From the NCBI RefSeq assembly GCF_042852765.1, contig NZ_AP031414.1: a DNA stretch of 64,000 nucleotides. One strand, written 5' to 3'. Shown here in pieces: positions 8,390 through 17,036 of this stretch (position 1 is its first letter; every line of letters starts with the position of its first letter). Made by a program: the position numbers and the translations under genes. Below the pieces are notes generated by a model. It was given only the letters and a program-made list of their open reading frames with translations. It was not told the DNA's origin and did not search any database. The stretch is from Schaedlerella glycyrrhizinilytica_A (GTDB lineage: Bacteria; Bacillota; Clostridia; Lachnospirales; Lachnospiraceae).

Positions 8390-9007
8390 TCAGAATACTT
8401 TCCGGAGTTTTTCAACTGCACTTTTTTCAATACGCGATACATAAGAGCGGGAGATGCCGAGTTGTCTGGCAATCTCCCGTTGTGTGTATTCTTCTCCGCT
8501 GTAAAGTCCGTAGCGCATTTTCAGAACAAGACGCTCTCTGTCGGAAAGTTCACTCTCCACTTTTTCATATAATTTCTGAATATTTTCCCGGAGATATATT
8601 TTTTCGGAAACGTCTTCTTCATCGGTCTCGATGATGTCGTAAAGTTTGATCTCATTTCCCTCACGGTCGGTACCGATCGGTTCGTAGAGGGAGACTTCTT
8701 TATTGGATTTCTTTTTGGAACGTAAGTACATCAGGATCTCATTTTCGATACATTTCGATGCATAAGCGGCCAGGCGGTTTCCTTTGTCTGCATTGAATGT
8801 AACGACTGCTTTGATCAGACCGATCGTTCCGATCGAGATCAGGTCTTCCGGATCTTCATCCAGATATTGATATTTTTTGACAACATGTGCGACGAGCCGT
8901 AGATTGTGTTCGATGAGGATGTGTTTTGCGTGCAGGTCTCCCTCCGTGTACTGTTGGATATATTGTTTTTCTTCCGAGGGGGTCAGTGGATTTGGAAAAG
9001 ATTTCAA
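8390..9007 (-). CDS. sigK: RNA polymerase sporulation sigma factor SigK
   Basis: A 205-aa sigma-70 family factor of the SigK type: region 2 (NLRLVAHVVKKYQYLDEDPEDL, ISIGTIGLIKAV) and a region 4 HTH (TQREIARQLGISRSYVSRIE). It directs late mother-cell transcription in spore formers. I prefer TTG 9007 as start: AGAGGTG lies 5 bp upstream, whereas GTG at 9025 has no ribosome-binding site. Unlike B. subtilis there is no hydrophobic N-terminal pro-sequence of about 20 residues, and the gene is uninterrupted (no skin element). Processing control by SpoIVFB is therefore unlikely, as in Clostridioides difficile. Confidence 0.92.
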   Translation of the reverse strand: MKSFPNPLTPSEEKQYIQQYTEGDLHAKHILIEHNLRLVAHVVKKYQYLDEDPEDLISIGTIGLIKAVVTFNADKGNRLAAYASKCIENEILMYLRSKKKSNKEVSLYEPIGTDREGNEIKLYDIIETDEEDVSEKIYLRENIQKLYEKVESELSDRERLVLKMRYGLYSGEEYTQREIARQLGISRSYVSRIEKSAVEKLRKVF

Positions 9008-9219
9008 GATGGCACCTCTTAGCACATTTGGTATAGTCTATGTGAGGAGGACAGTTTCTGTGCTTTTCCATACCCAAAGCGAACATTTTTAAACCAGTCT
9101 CAAAAATCGTGAGCATATATTTTCATATTTCGATACAGCCAAAGGTGCGATTAAAAATCTAAAAAAATATTAGAACATCTAATAGAATCTAAAAAAGAAT
9201 GTGATACATCTGTTTTTTT

Positions 9220-9247
9220 TATTTCTGATATGATATAATCAGAAATA
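9220..9247. promoter_or_regulatory. Operator-like dyad overlapping the -10 box of the molybdenum operon
   Basis: TATTTCTGAT (9220-9229) and ATCAGAAATA (9238-9247) form a perfect 10-bp inverted repeat around an 8-bp centre. The -10 hexamer TATAAT (9234-9239) lies inside. No good -35 exists 17 bp upstream. A repressor on this dyad would block RNA polymerase directly. A second palindrome, TATTAGA-ACA-TCTAATA, lies upstream at 9168-9184. Confidence 0.7.
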
Positions 9248-9271
9248 TCAAAGGCAAAAAGAGGTGCAAAG

Positions 9272-10288
9272 ATGGCAAAATTATTTGATGCTTTGGAAGA
9301 ACAGATCGTGAATGGTCAGAGTGCGGTGCTTTTGAGTATTTACAAGAGCACAGGATCCGCGCCGCGCGGTGCAGGGGCTCATATGTTAGTCACAGAAGCG
9401 GGGCGCGTGTTCGGAACAGTCGGCGGCGGAGCGGTGGAATATGAATCCGAACTCTTTGCTCACCGACTATTAAAAGAAAAGAAGTCGGTCTGTGAACATT
9501 ACCGGCTTGCTCCGAATGACGTGCGGGATCTTGGAATGGTCTGCGGCGGGGATGTAGACATCAGCTTCACCTATGTGGACGCAGATGAGAAACAGTGGCA
9601 GGAGATGGCGGAGGGCTGCAGGGCAATGGAAGCTGAGGGAGAATCTGTCTGGCTCTTGATCGGTCTGAACGGGATCCATGAGGGGGAGGTGGCTGTCTAC
9701 GGAAAGAAAACGGGGCAGATCGGATGGAAGATCCCGGAAACAGTCATAGAGGAGATGCGCACTGCATTTGGAACGGTGGAAGCGGATGGGACTATTTACT
9801 ATTATGAGCGGCTTCACAGTTCCGGAAAGGTGTATATTTTCGGTGGGGGTCATGTGGCGCAGGCTTTGGTTCCGATTCTGACATCGGTAGACTTTTCCTG
9901 TGTGATATTGGAGAATCGGGAGGAGTTTTGCCGACCGGAATTATTTCCCGGAGCAGAGGACGTGCGCATGATCGAAAACTGGCATCTGGGAGATTATGTA
10001 TCGATCGGTGAGGAAGATTATGTCTGTGTTATGACGCGGGGACATAAAGATGATACGATCGTTCAGGAACAGATCTTACGGACTCCGGCGGCATATATCG
10101 GAGTGATCGGAAGCAGAAGAAAGAAAGCAAGCGTATTTCGGGTGTTGAAAGAAGATGGGTTTACAGATCGGGATCTGGAACGGATCACAACGCCGATCGG
10201 GCTTGAGATCGGCGCGGAGACTCCGGCGGAAATTGCGATCAGTATTGCGGCGCAGATGATCGAAGTACGGGCAAAAGTACGGAAGTAG
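9272..10288 (+). CDS. xdhC: XdhC/CoxI family molybdenum hydroxylase maturation protein
   Basis: A 338-aa protein with the N-terminal XdhC/CoxI domain (GSAPRGAGAHMLV near residue 28, TVGGGAVE near 49) and a C-terminal Rossmann-like domain (VYIFGGGHVAQAL at 187-199). XdhC proteins bind Mo cofactor, promote its sulfuration and insert it into xanthine dehydrogenase-type enzymes. It is the first gene of the Mo operon. No xanthine dehydrogenase structural gene lies in the window, so its client enzyme is elsewhere. Confidence 0.9.
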   Translation: MAKLFDALEEQIVNGQSAVLLSIYKSTGSAPRGAGAHMLVTEAGRVFGTVGGGAVEYESELFAHRLLKEKKSVCEHYRLAPNDVRDLGMVCGGDVDISFTYVDADEKQWQEMAEGCRAMEAEGESVWLLIGLNGIHEGEVAVYGKKTGQIGWKIPETVIEEMRTAFGTVEADGTIYYYERLHSSGKVYIFGGGHVAQALVPILTSVDFSCVILENREEFCRPELFPGAEDVRMIENWHLGDYVSIGEEDYVCVMTRGHKDDTIVQEQILRTPAAYIGVIGSRRKKASVFRVLKEDGFTDRDLERITTPIGLEIGAETPAEIAISIAAQMIEVRAKVRK

Positions 10289-10312
10289 GAAGAAAGGCAG
10301 GCGACGATATTA

Positions 10313-11293
10313 TTGAGCGGACAGACAGTATCATATGAAGATACCGGAGCGGTGATCATGGCAGCCGGCGGCGGAGCGCGCCGGAATGCCCCGGGTGCGT
10401 TGGATGTAGTTGGTGGTTTGAGTCATGTAAAACGGGTTGTTTTAAATTTTCAAAGAGCAGGGATCAAAGATCTGATCCTCGTGTGCGGAGAGGAAGAGGA
10501 CGCTCTGAAAAAACAGCTGCGAGGATTTGGGGTAACGTTTTTGAGAATAGATCCGGAAAAAGGAACCGAGATGTTTGAGGCAGTCAGGCTGGGGCTTTCG
10601 TATTGCAGAGAACGATGCAGCCAGATTTTTGTATGTCCGGTGGATGTCCCGTTCTTTTCTGCCGGAACGGTGGAGCGATTATGGAAGAGTTCGGCAGAGG
10701 TGGCGATCCCGTCTTATCAAAACAGAGGCGGACATCCGGTCAAAATCCGGCGGCAGGCTGTGGAATCGATCCTTTCGTACCGGGGAAACGACGGACTGCG
10801 GGGGGCGATCCGGGAGGCGCATGCTGAGGTGGAATATATTGAGGTGGAAGATGTGGGAAGCGTTTCACCCGCCGGGGAGAGAAAATCAGATCAGCGGCTG
10901 GAAGCGCAATATCGGAGCGAACTGTCAAGAGCAAGAGTAAAAGTACAGCTTGTAAATACAAAACCATATTTCGGACCGGGGATGGTCACATTACTCAAAC
11001 AGATCCGGAGTCTCGGCTCGGTACGGGAAGCGAGTGAAAAAACAGGGATTTCATACAGCAAAGCATGGACGATGATCCGAACGGCGGAGGAGGAAACCGG
11101 AGCGGAACTGGTGGGGCGCCAGCAGGGCGGAAAATATGGCGGTATGGCAGAAGTGACGAAAGCAGGAATGGAACTGATCCGAAAATATGAGGAACTGGAA
11201 CGTTGCGTCCAGAAATACAGCGACGAGAAATTTCGGGAAATATTTCAAAGCGGCACTTTGATGGTGAACACAGACGGAGGGAACGAACTATGA
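10313..11293 (+). CDS. MobA/MocA-like nucleotidyltransferase fused to a ModE-type HTH
   Basis: A 326-aa fusion. Residues about 12-180 resemble MobA/MocA nucleotidyltransferases: AAGGGAR, then PVDVPFFS (about 109-116) with the metal-binding Asp, and RGGHPVKI. Residues about 205-290 are a ModE-like winged helix with GSVREASEKTGISYSKAW (about 234-251). The usual SRMGxxK nucleotide-binding signature after AAG is degenerate (ARRNAPGA, no Lys), so catalytic activity is uncertain. The start appears to be TTG 10313 behind a weak GAAAGG; ATG 10358 is a downstream alternative but would cut into the fold. It could both make cofactor dinucleotide and sense molybdate; this is inference. Confidence 0.8.
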   Translation: MSGQTVSYEDTGAVIMAAGGGARRNAPGALDVVGGLSHVKRVVLNFQRAGIKDLILVCGEEEDALKKQLRGFGVTFLRIDPEKGTEMFEAVRLGLSYCRERCSQIFVCPVDVPFFSAGTVERLWKSSAEVAIPSYQNRGGHPVKIRRQAVESILSYRGNDGLRGAIREAHAEVEYIEVEDVGSVSPAGERKSDQRLEAQYRSELSRARVKVQLVNTKPYFGPGMVTLLKQIRSLGSVREASEKTGISYSKAWTMIRTAEEETGAELVGRQQGGKYGGMAEVTKAGMELIRKYEELERCVQKYSDEKFREIFQSGTLMVNTDGGNEL

Positions 11294-12309
11294 AAAAAAT
11301 GAAGACGGAAGATGCGGTGGGACAGATTTTGTGTCATGACATTACGCAGATCATTCCGGGCGTGACAAAAGATGCGGTGTTCCGGAAAGGACATGTGATC
11401 AGGGAAGAAGATATCCCGGTACTTTTAAGCGTGGGAAAGGATCATATTTATATTTGGGAAAATAATGAAAACATGCTACATGAAAATGAAGCGGCGGAGA
11501 TTTTATATCGTTTCTGTGGAAATAAAAACATGTCGCCGGGAGCAGTGAAAGAGGGTAAAATCGAAGTGATCGCAGAATGTGACGGACTTTTGAAGGTGGA
11601 TCGGAAGAAATTAAATGCCCTCAACCATCTCGGCGAGATGATGATCGCCAGCCGGCACGGCAATTTCCCTGTGAAAAAAGGGGATAAGATCGCGGGAACG
11701 AGGATCATTCCTCTTGTGATCGAGAAAGAAAAAATGCGGCGCGCAGAGGAAGTGTGCAAAGGAGATCCGATTTTTGAATTGAAACCTTTCGTACATAAAA
11801 AAGTCGGGATCGTAACGACCGGAAACGAAGTGTATCACAGGCGGATCGAGGATGCGTTTACTCCGGTACTGAAAGAAAAACTTGCCGAATATGATACGGA
11901 GATCATCGGTCATCGGATCAGCGACGATAATCCGGAACGGGTGACGGGATTTATCATGGAACTTTTGGATCTCGGAGCGGATCTGATCTTGTGCAGCGGG
12001 GGAATGAGCGTGGATCCGGATGACCGGACGCCGCTTGCGATCAGAAATACGGGAGCCGATGTGGTTTCTTATGGAGCGCCGGTGCTTCCGGGGGCAATGT
12101 TTATGCTCGCCTATTATAATAGAAAGATCCCGATCGTCGGGCTGCCGGGGTGTGTGATGTATGCGAAACGTACGGTATTTGATCTTGTGCTTCCGAGGAT
12201 CATGGCGGATGAAATCCTTGTGAAAGAAGATTTGGACAGCCTGGGCGAGGGCGGTTTATGTCTGTCTTGTTCGGTCTGTACATTTCCAAACTGCGGATTC
12301 GGGAAATAG
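11290..12309 (+). CDS. MoeA/MogA-like molybdopterin-binding protein
   Basis: A 339-aa protein with a C-terminal molybdopterin-binding domain (VGIVTTGNEVY near residue 172, LCSGGMSVDPDDRTP near 234), the fold that inserts Mo into molybdopterin in MoeA and MogA. The N-terminal part is shorter than canonical MoeA (about 400 aa). The tail carries four cysteines, C324, C327, C330 and C335 (CLSCSVCTFPNC), suggesting a metal or Fe-S site of unknown role. ATG 11290 overlaps the upstream stop (ATGA) and follows GGAGGG, so the upstream in-frame GTG is unlikely. Confidence 0.85.
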   Translation: MKKMKTEDAVGQILCHDITQIIPGVTKDAVFRKGHVIREEDIPVLLSVGKDHIYIWENNENMLHENEAAEILYRFCGNKNMSPGAVKEGKIEVIAECDGLLKVDRKKLNALNHLGEMMIASRHGNFPVKKGDKIAGTRIIPLVIEKEKMRRAEEVCKGDPIFELKPFVHKKVGIVTTGNEVYHRRIEDAFTPVLKEKLAEYDTEIIGHRISDDNPERVTGFIMELLDLGADLILCSGGMSVDPDDRTPLAIRNTGADVVSYGAPVLPGAMFMLAYYNRKIPIVGLPGCVMYAKRTVFDLVLPRIMADEILVKEDLDSLGEGGLCLSCSVCTFPNCGFGK

Positions 12310-12320
12310 GGGGAACGAGC

Positions 12321-13298
12321 GTGAGAGATCAATATGGGAGAACCGTAGATTATATACGCGTGTCGATCACGGATCGCTGCAATCTCCGCTGCCGGTATTG
12401 TATGCCGGAGGGGATCGAACTGGTATCTATGGAGGAAATCCTGACTTATGAAGAAATTGAACGGATCTGTACAGCAGCGGCAAAAACCGGGATCCGGAAA
12501 CTGAAGATCACAGGAGGAGAACCGCTTGTACGGCTTGGCTGTGCAGAGTTGATCGGAAGATTGAAACAGATTCCCGGTATGGAACAGGTGACACTTACGA
12601 CGAACGGCGTGCTTTTAAAAGAACAGCTGCCGGATCTGAAAGCTGCGGGACTGGATGCGGTGAATATCAGTCTGGACAGTCTGGACCGGGAGAGTTATCG
12701 GAAGATCACCGGACGGGATCAGCTGCCGCTTGTGCTTGAGAGCATTGAGGCTGTGCTTGAGAGCGGGATCGTGGCAAAGGTCAATTCCGTCCTTTTAAAA
12801 TCTGTAAATGAGAAAGAGTGGGAAGATCTGGCAGGACTGGCAGAACGTTATCCTCTGGACGTCCGGTTTATCGAGATGATGCCGATCGGGTATGGAAGAC
12901 AGTTTGAGGCGGTGTCCAATGAAGAGATCAGAAAGAAACTGGAACTGCGATATCCGGAAATGGCGGCGGATGAACGAGAACATGGGAACGGACCGGCACA
13001 ATATTATCAGATTCCGGGATTTCAGGGAAGCATTGGCTTTATCAGTGCGATCCACGGGAAATTTTGCGGAAGCTGCAATCGGATCCGTCTGACCGCTCAG
13101 GGACTTTTGAAGCCATGTCTCTGTTATGGTGAAACATATGATCTGCGCAGCGCACTTCGGACGGAGAAGAAAGAAGAGGGGGAATACCTCCTGCAGAAAC
13201 AGATTCAAAATGCAGTGGCAGGAAAGCCGGAAGCGCATTGCTTTGAAGCGGTTCAGGAGATCACAGAAGATCGGAAGATGGTACAGATCGGCGGATAA
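12321..13298 (+). CDS. moaA: GTP 3',8-cyclase MoaA
   Basis: A 325-aa radical SAM enzyme that starts Mo cofactor synthesis by rearranging GTP. The SAM cluster cysteines are C20, C24 and C27 (CNLRCRYC). The C-terminal substrate cluster cysteines are C249, C252 and C266 (CGSC then KPC). I choose GTG 12321, behind AGGGGG, because the protein then begins MRDQYGRTVDYIRVSITDRC as in typical MoaA; the ATG at 12258 lies inside the previous gene. MoaC, which acts with MoaA, is not encoded in this operon. Confidence 0.95.
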   Translation: MRDQYGRTVDYIRVSITDRCNLRCRYCMPEGIELVSMEEILTYEEIERICTAAAKTGIRKLKITGGEPLVRLGCAELIGRLKQIPGMEQVTLTTNGVLLKEQLPDLKAAGLDAVNISLDSLDRESYRKITGRDQLPLVLESIEAVLESGIVAKVNSVLLKSVNEKEWEDLAGLAERYPLDVRFIEMMPIGYGRQFEAVSNEEIRKKLELRYPEMAADEREHGNGPAQYYQIPGFQGSIGFISAIHGKFCGSCNRIRLTAQGLLKPCLCYGETYDLRSALRTEKKEEGEYLLQKQIQNAVAGKPEAHCFEAVQEITEDRKMVQIGG

Positions 13299-13321
13299 AA
13301 AGAAAGGCAGAGGAGAGAAAG

Positions 13322-14257
13322 ATGGGAAAAGTCATTGCAGTCTGCATCAGTGAAAAAAAGGGAACGCAGAAAAAAGAAGTGGAAGAAGTACGTCTGGTGG
13401 AAGACTGGGGGATCGAGCAGGATGCGCATGCCGGAAAATGGCATCGGCAGGTGAGCCTGCTTTCATTTGAAAAAATTGAGGCATTTCGGGAAAAAGGCGC
13501 GGAAGTCGATTTCGGAGCATTTGGGGAAAATATGATCATAGCGGGGTATGATCTTCGCAAAATACCGGTCGGCGCAACATTCCAGATCGGAGAGGCAAGA
13601 CTGGTCCTGACCCAGATCGGAAAAGAATGCCACAGTCATTGCGAAATTTATAAAAAAATGGGAGACTGCATCATGCCGAGGGAGGGCGTGTTTACCGTTG
13701 TGGAAAAGGGCGGCATTGTGCGCCCGGGAGATGAAGTGAAGATGACGCTTCCGGCAGCGGACCGTCCGTTTACGGCGGCAGTCGTCACATTGAGCGACAA
13801 AGGATTTGCAGGGGAACGGGAGGATAAAAGCGGTCCTCTGGTCGCAGCGATGCTCAAAGAAGCCGGTTATGAGGTGGCTGAGACGTTGCTTTTGCCGGAT
13901 GGGAGATCCGGATTGGAACGGCAGCTGATACGTCTGGCAGACCAGCGGCAGATCAGTGTGATCTTTACGACAGGGGGCACCGGATTTTCGGAGCGTGACG
14001 TGACGCCGGAAGCGACACTTGCGGTATGTGACCGGATGGCGCCGGGAATTGCGGATGCGATACGAATGCATTCATTGTCGATCACGGATCGGGCGATGTT
14101 TGGCCGTGCAGTATCGGGGATCCGAAAAAAGACATTGATCGTGAATCTGCCGGGAAGTCCGAAAGCGGTAAAAGAAAGTCTTGAGTATGTGCTTCCTGCG
14201 CTTGGACATGGGCTTGGAATCTTAAGGGGAACCGAGAATGAATGTGGAAACTGTTGA
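13322..14257 (+). CDS. MOSC domain-MogA/MoaB fusion, Mo cofactor protein
   Basis: A 311-aa two-domain protein. Residues 1-140 form a MOSC domain (GIEQDAHAGKWHRQVSLLS; GEN near 64; the cysteine-containing stretch IGKECHSHC), related to Mo cofactor sulfurase C-terminal domains. Residues about 148-305 form a MogA/MoaB molybdopterin adenylyltransferase domain with TTGGTGFSERDVTPEAT (about 216-232) and NLPGSPKAV. The fusion would both adenylate molybdopterin and handle cofactor or sulfur. It is 23 bp after moaA in the same operon. Confidence 0.9.
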   Translation: MGKVIAVCISEKKGTQKKEVEEVRLVEDWGIEQDAHAGKWHRQVSLLSFEKIEAFREKGAEVDFGAFGENMIIAGYDLRKIPVGATFQIGEARLVLTQIGKECHSHCEIYKKMGDCIMPREGVFTVVEKGGIVRPGDEVKMTLPAADRPFTAAVVTLSDKGFAGEREDKSGPLVAAMLKEAGYEVAETLLLPDGRSGLERQLIRLADQRQISVIFTTGGTGFSERDVTPEATLAVCDRMAPGIADAIRMHSLSITDRAMFGRAVSGIRKKTLIVNLPGSPKAVKESLEYVLPALGHGLGILRGTENECGNC

Positions 14258-14273
14258 TGAAAGGAGATCAAGC

Positions 14274-15188
14274 ATGAAAATGAACATGAAAAAGAAAGGG
14301 ATCGCAATGCTGCTGACTGTAGCACTGGCAGCAGGGATGACAGGATGTGCAGGAGAAAAAGAGCCGGCACCGGGAAAGCCATCAGAAAAGGCGAAAAACG
14401 AAACCGCGGAGAGTAAAGAGAACGAGGCGTCAGAGGAGACGGAAATCCAGGTATTTATTGCGGCAAGTCTGAACACGGTCATGACAGAGCTGGCGGAAAA
14501 GTATAACGAAGAACATCCGGAAGTCAAGATCGTATATAATGCGGACAGTTCCGGAACTTTGATGACGCAGATCGAAGAGGGATATGCGTGCGATCTGTTT
14601 TTCTCTGCGGCACAAAAACAGATGGATCAACTGGAGAACGACGGATTTCTCGTCGACGGAACACGGGCAGATGTCGTAAACAATCAGGTGGTCGTGGTGA
14701 CATTAAAAGACAGCGGGACAGCCGTGACGGGTCTTGCTGATCTGGGCGAAGCGGAAAGTATTGCACTTGCGGGAGGCAGTGTCCCGGTCGGAAAATATAC
14801 AAGACAGGCGATGGTGAATCTCGGGATGCTTCCGGAAACAGAAGATGTATCCGCGATCACAACGGCAGAGATATCCGAGGCGCTTGAGGGTGTTGAGATT
14901 TCCGAACAGGATAACGTCAGCAAGGTACTGACTGCCGTTGTGGAGGGCTCCTGCGAAGTGGGAACAACGTACTATTCCGATACATATGGCTATGAAGAAG
15001 AATTGGACATTCTGGAAACGGTACCGTATGATCTGACGGGCAATGTGATCTACCCGATCGCGCAGGTGAAAAATACCGAAGCAGATGAAGCGCAGACAAA
15101 AGCGGCGGAAGCGTTTTTGGCATACATATTGTCGGATGAGGCAAAAGCTGTTTTTGACGCATATTATTTTGATACAGAGATTGAGTAG
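14274..15188 (+). CDS. modA: Molybdate ABC transporter substrate-binding lipoprotein ModA
   Basis: A 304-aa periplasmic-binding-type protein. An N-terminal signal peptide ends in a lipobox (AAGMTGC, Cys25), followed by a Glu/Lys-rich linker, so it is anchored outside the membrane. ModA-family features include FIAASLNTVMTELAEKY and NADSSGTLMTQIEEG. It captures molybdate (or tungstate) for ModBC. ATG 14274 has AAGGAG at ideal spacing; an ATG at 14238 overlaps the previous gene. Confidence 0.93.
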   Translation: MKMNMKKKGIAMLLTVALAAGMTGCAGEKEPAPGKPSEKAKNETAESKENEASEETEIQVFIAASLNTVMTELAEKYNEEHPEVKIVYNADSSGTLMTQIEEGYACDLFFSAAQKQMDQLENDGFLVDGTRADVVNNQVVVVTLKDSGTAVTGLADLGEAESIALAGGSVPVGKYTRQAMVNLGMLPETEDVSAITTAEISEALEGVEISEQDNVSKVLTAVVEGSCEVGTTYYSDTYGYEEELDILETVPYDLTGNVIYPIAQVKNTEADEAQTKAAEAFLAYILSDEAKAVFDAYYFDTEIE

Positions 15189-15205
15189 GAAAAAGGAGAA
15201 AACTT

Positions 15206-15910
15206 ATGGAAGCGGTTGTGGAAATCTTAAAAGAACTGGATTGGAGTCCTCTCTGGATCTCACTTAAGACAGGGACGGCGGCAACGGTGATCTCCTTTTT
15301 TCTTGGAATCTTTGCGGCAGGAAAGGTCATGCATACGACACCGGGGAAAAAAGCGGTTCTGGATGGGATCCTGACGCTTCCGATGGTCATTCCGCCTACG
15401 GCGGCAGGCTTCTTTCTGCTGCTTTTGTTCAGCAGGAGAAGACCGCTTGGAATCCTTTTATACGAGCAGTTTGATATCAAAGTTGTACAAACCTGGCTTG
15501 GCTGTATCATCGCGGCGACGGTGATCGCCTTTCCGCTGATGTACCGCAATGCCAGAGCTGCGTTTGAACAGATCGACGTGAATCTGATCTATGCGGCAAG
15601 GACGCTTGGAATGTCTGAGACGAAAATTTTCTGGAAAGTGGTGCTTCCGTCGGCGGGACCCGGGGTAGCTTCCGGTACGATCCTGACGTTTGCAAGAGCG
15701 CTGGGGGAATATGGCGCAACATCGATGCTGGCGGGAAATATTCCGGGAAAAACGGGGACGATCTCACAGAAGATCGCGATGGTCATTCAGGACGGCGATT
15801 ATCTGACTGCAGGCATATGGGTTGCGATCGTAATCCTGATCGCATTTATCGTGATTTTTTTAATGAACCTGATCTCCGGAAAACACATGAAACAGGTCAA
15901 ACGTTGGTAA
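15206..15910 (+). CDS. modB: Molybdate ABC transporter permease ModB
   Basis: A 234-aa membrane protein with about five or six hydrophobic segments and the cytoplasmic EAA-type coupling loop (AARTLGMSETKIFWKVVLPSA at about residues 130-150). PMVIPPTAAGFFLL and RALGEYGATSMLAGN are typical of ModB. It forms the channel for molybdate with ModC. It lies 17 bp after modA. Confidence 0.95.
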   Translation: MEAVVEILKELDWSPLWISLKTGTAATVISFFLGIFAAGKVMHTTPGKKAVLDGILTLPMVIPPTAAGFFLLLLFSRRRPLGILLYEQFDIKVVQTWLGCIIAATVIAFPLMYRNARAAFEQIDVNLIYAARTLGMSETKIFWKVVLPSAGPGVASGTILTFARALGEYGATSMLAGNIPGKTGTISQKIAMVIQDGDYLTAGIWVAIVILIAFIVIFLMNLISGKHMKQVKRW

Positions 15911-15969
15911 AAATGCGTCAGGAGCGGAGAAAAACTTTGGAAAATGCATGAGAATACGAGGTGCAGCAA

Positions 15970-17031
15970 ATGGGGATCTTTATAGATGTACATAAAAAAC
16001 TGGGAAATTTCACATTGAATATCCGGTTTGCAAGTGAAGCAAAGCGAATCGGGATTCTTGGAGCGTCGGGGTGCGGGAAGAGTATGACTTTGAAAAGTAT
16101 TGTGGGGATCATTTCCCCGGATGCCGGTACGATCCGGATCGGTGAACAGATTGTTTTTGATTCCGGGAAAAAGATCAATGTGAAATCGCAGAATCGTCGG
16201 GCAGGATATTTGTTCCAGAATTATGCGCTTTTTCCGAATATGACCGTAGAACAAAATATTGCGGCCGGACTTTCGGGAAGCCGGGAGGAAAAGCGGAAAC
16301 GGGTGCGGGAGATGGTCGGGAAATTTCAGTTGGACGGTCTGGAACGACGGCTTCCGGGAGAACTTTCCGGCGGGCAGCAGCAGAGGACAGCACTGGCGCG
16401 GATCATGGCATATAAACCGGAGATCATTCTCCTGGATGAACCATTTTCCGCACTGGATATTTATCTGAAAGATAATCTGCAGCGGGAAATGGAAAACATG
16501 TTGAAAGACTATGAGGGAACGGTGATCCTTGTGTCTCATGACAGGGATGAGGTATACCGCTTTTGTGAAGAGACCGTGATCCTGGATCATGGGAACGTGC
16601 TTGTATCGGACAAGACGAAAGAACTGTTTCAAAATCCTCGTCTGAAAGAAGCGGCTAAACTGACCGGATGTAAAAATTTTTTCAAGGCAAAACGTGTGGA
16701 TGCGCATACGGTGGAACTGACCGAATGGGGACTCTTCCTGCATGTACGAAAGGATGTCCCGGAAAATTGTGAGTGGATCGGCTATCGTGCGCACGATTTC
16801 ATTCCGGTCTGGGGAGAGCGGAAAAAAAACAGTATTCCGGTCTGTGTGGAAAATACAGCGCAGCTTCCGTTTGAAGTTCAGTATTATCTGACGGTGTCCG
16901 GGGAAAAAAAGACTAACGATCCGGAGACGGTCCGCTGGTTTGTACAGCGGGAAAAAATCGCGCAGTTAAAGGAAAAAGGAATGCCGGATCATCTGCAGCT
17001 TTCGGAAGAATGTATGATGTTTCTGGCATAA
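15970..17031 (+). CDS. modC: Molybdate ABC transporter ATP-binding protein ModC
   Basis: A 353-aa ATPase: Walker A GASGCGKS (residues 31-38), signature LSGGQQQR (about 132-139), Walker B IILLDEP, and a C-terminal extension of about 100 residues consistent with a TOBE-like regulatory domain. It energises molybdate import. ATG 15970 is preferred since GAGGTG lies 6 bp upstream; GTG 15961 is within that site. It is the last gene of the Mo operon. A truncated copy of the dispersed repeat end begins 5 bp past its stop codon. Confidence 0.92.
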   Translation: MGIFIDVHKKLGNFTLNIRFASEAKRIGILGASGCGKSMTLKSIVGIISPDAGTIRIGEQIVFDSGKKINVKSQNRRAGYLFQNYALFPNMTVEQNIAAGLSGSREEKRKRVREMVGKFQLDGLERRLPGELSGGQQQRTALARIMAYKPEIILLDEPFSALDIYLKDNLQREMENMLKDYEGTVILVSHDRDEVYRFCEETVILDHGNVLVSDKTKELFQNPRLKEAAKLTGCKNFFKAKRVDAHTVELTEWGLFLHVRKDVPENCEWIGYRAHDFIPVWGERKKNSIPVCVENTAQLPFEVQYYLTVSGEKKTNDPETVRWFVQREKIAQLKEKGMPDHLQLSEECMMFLA

Positions 17032-17036
17032 GTGCA

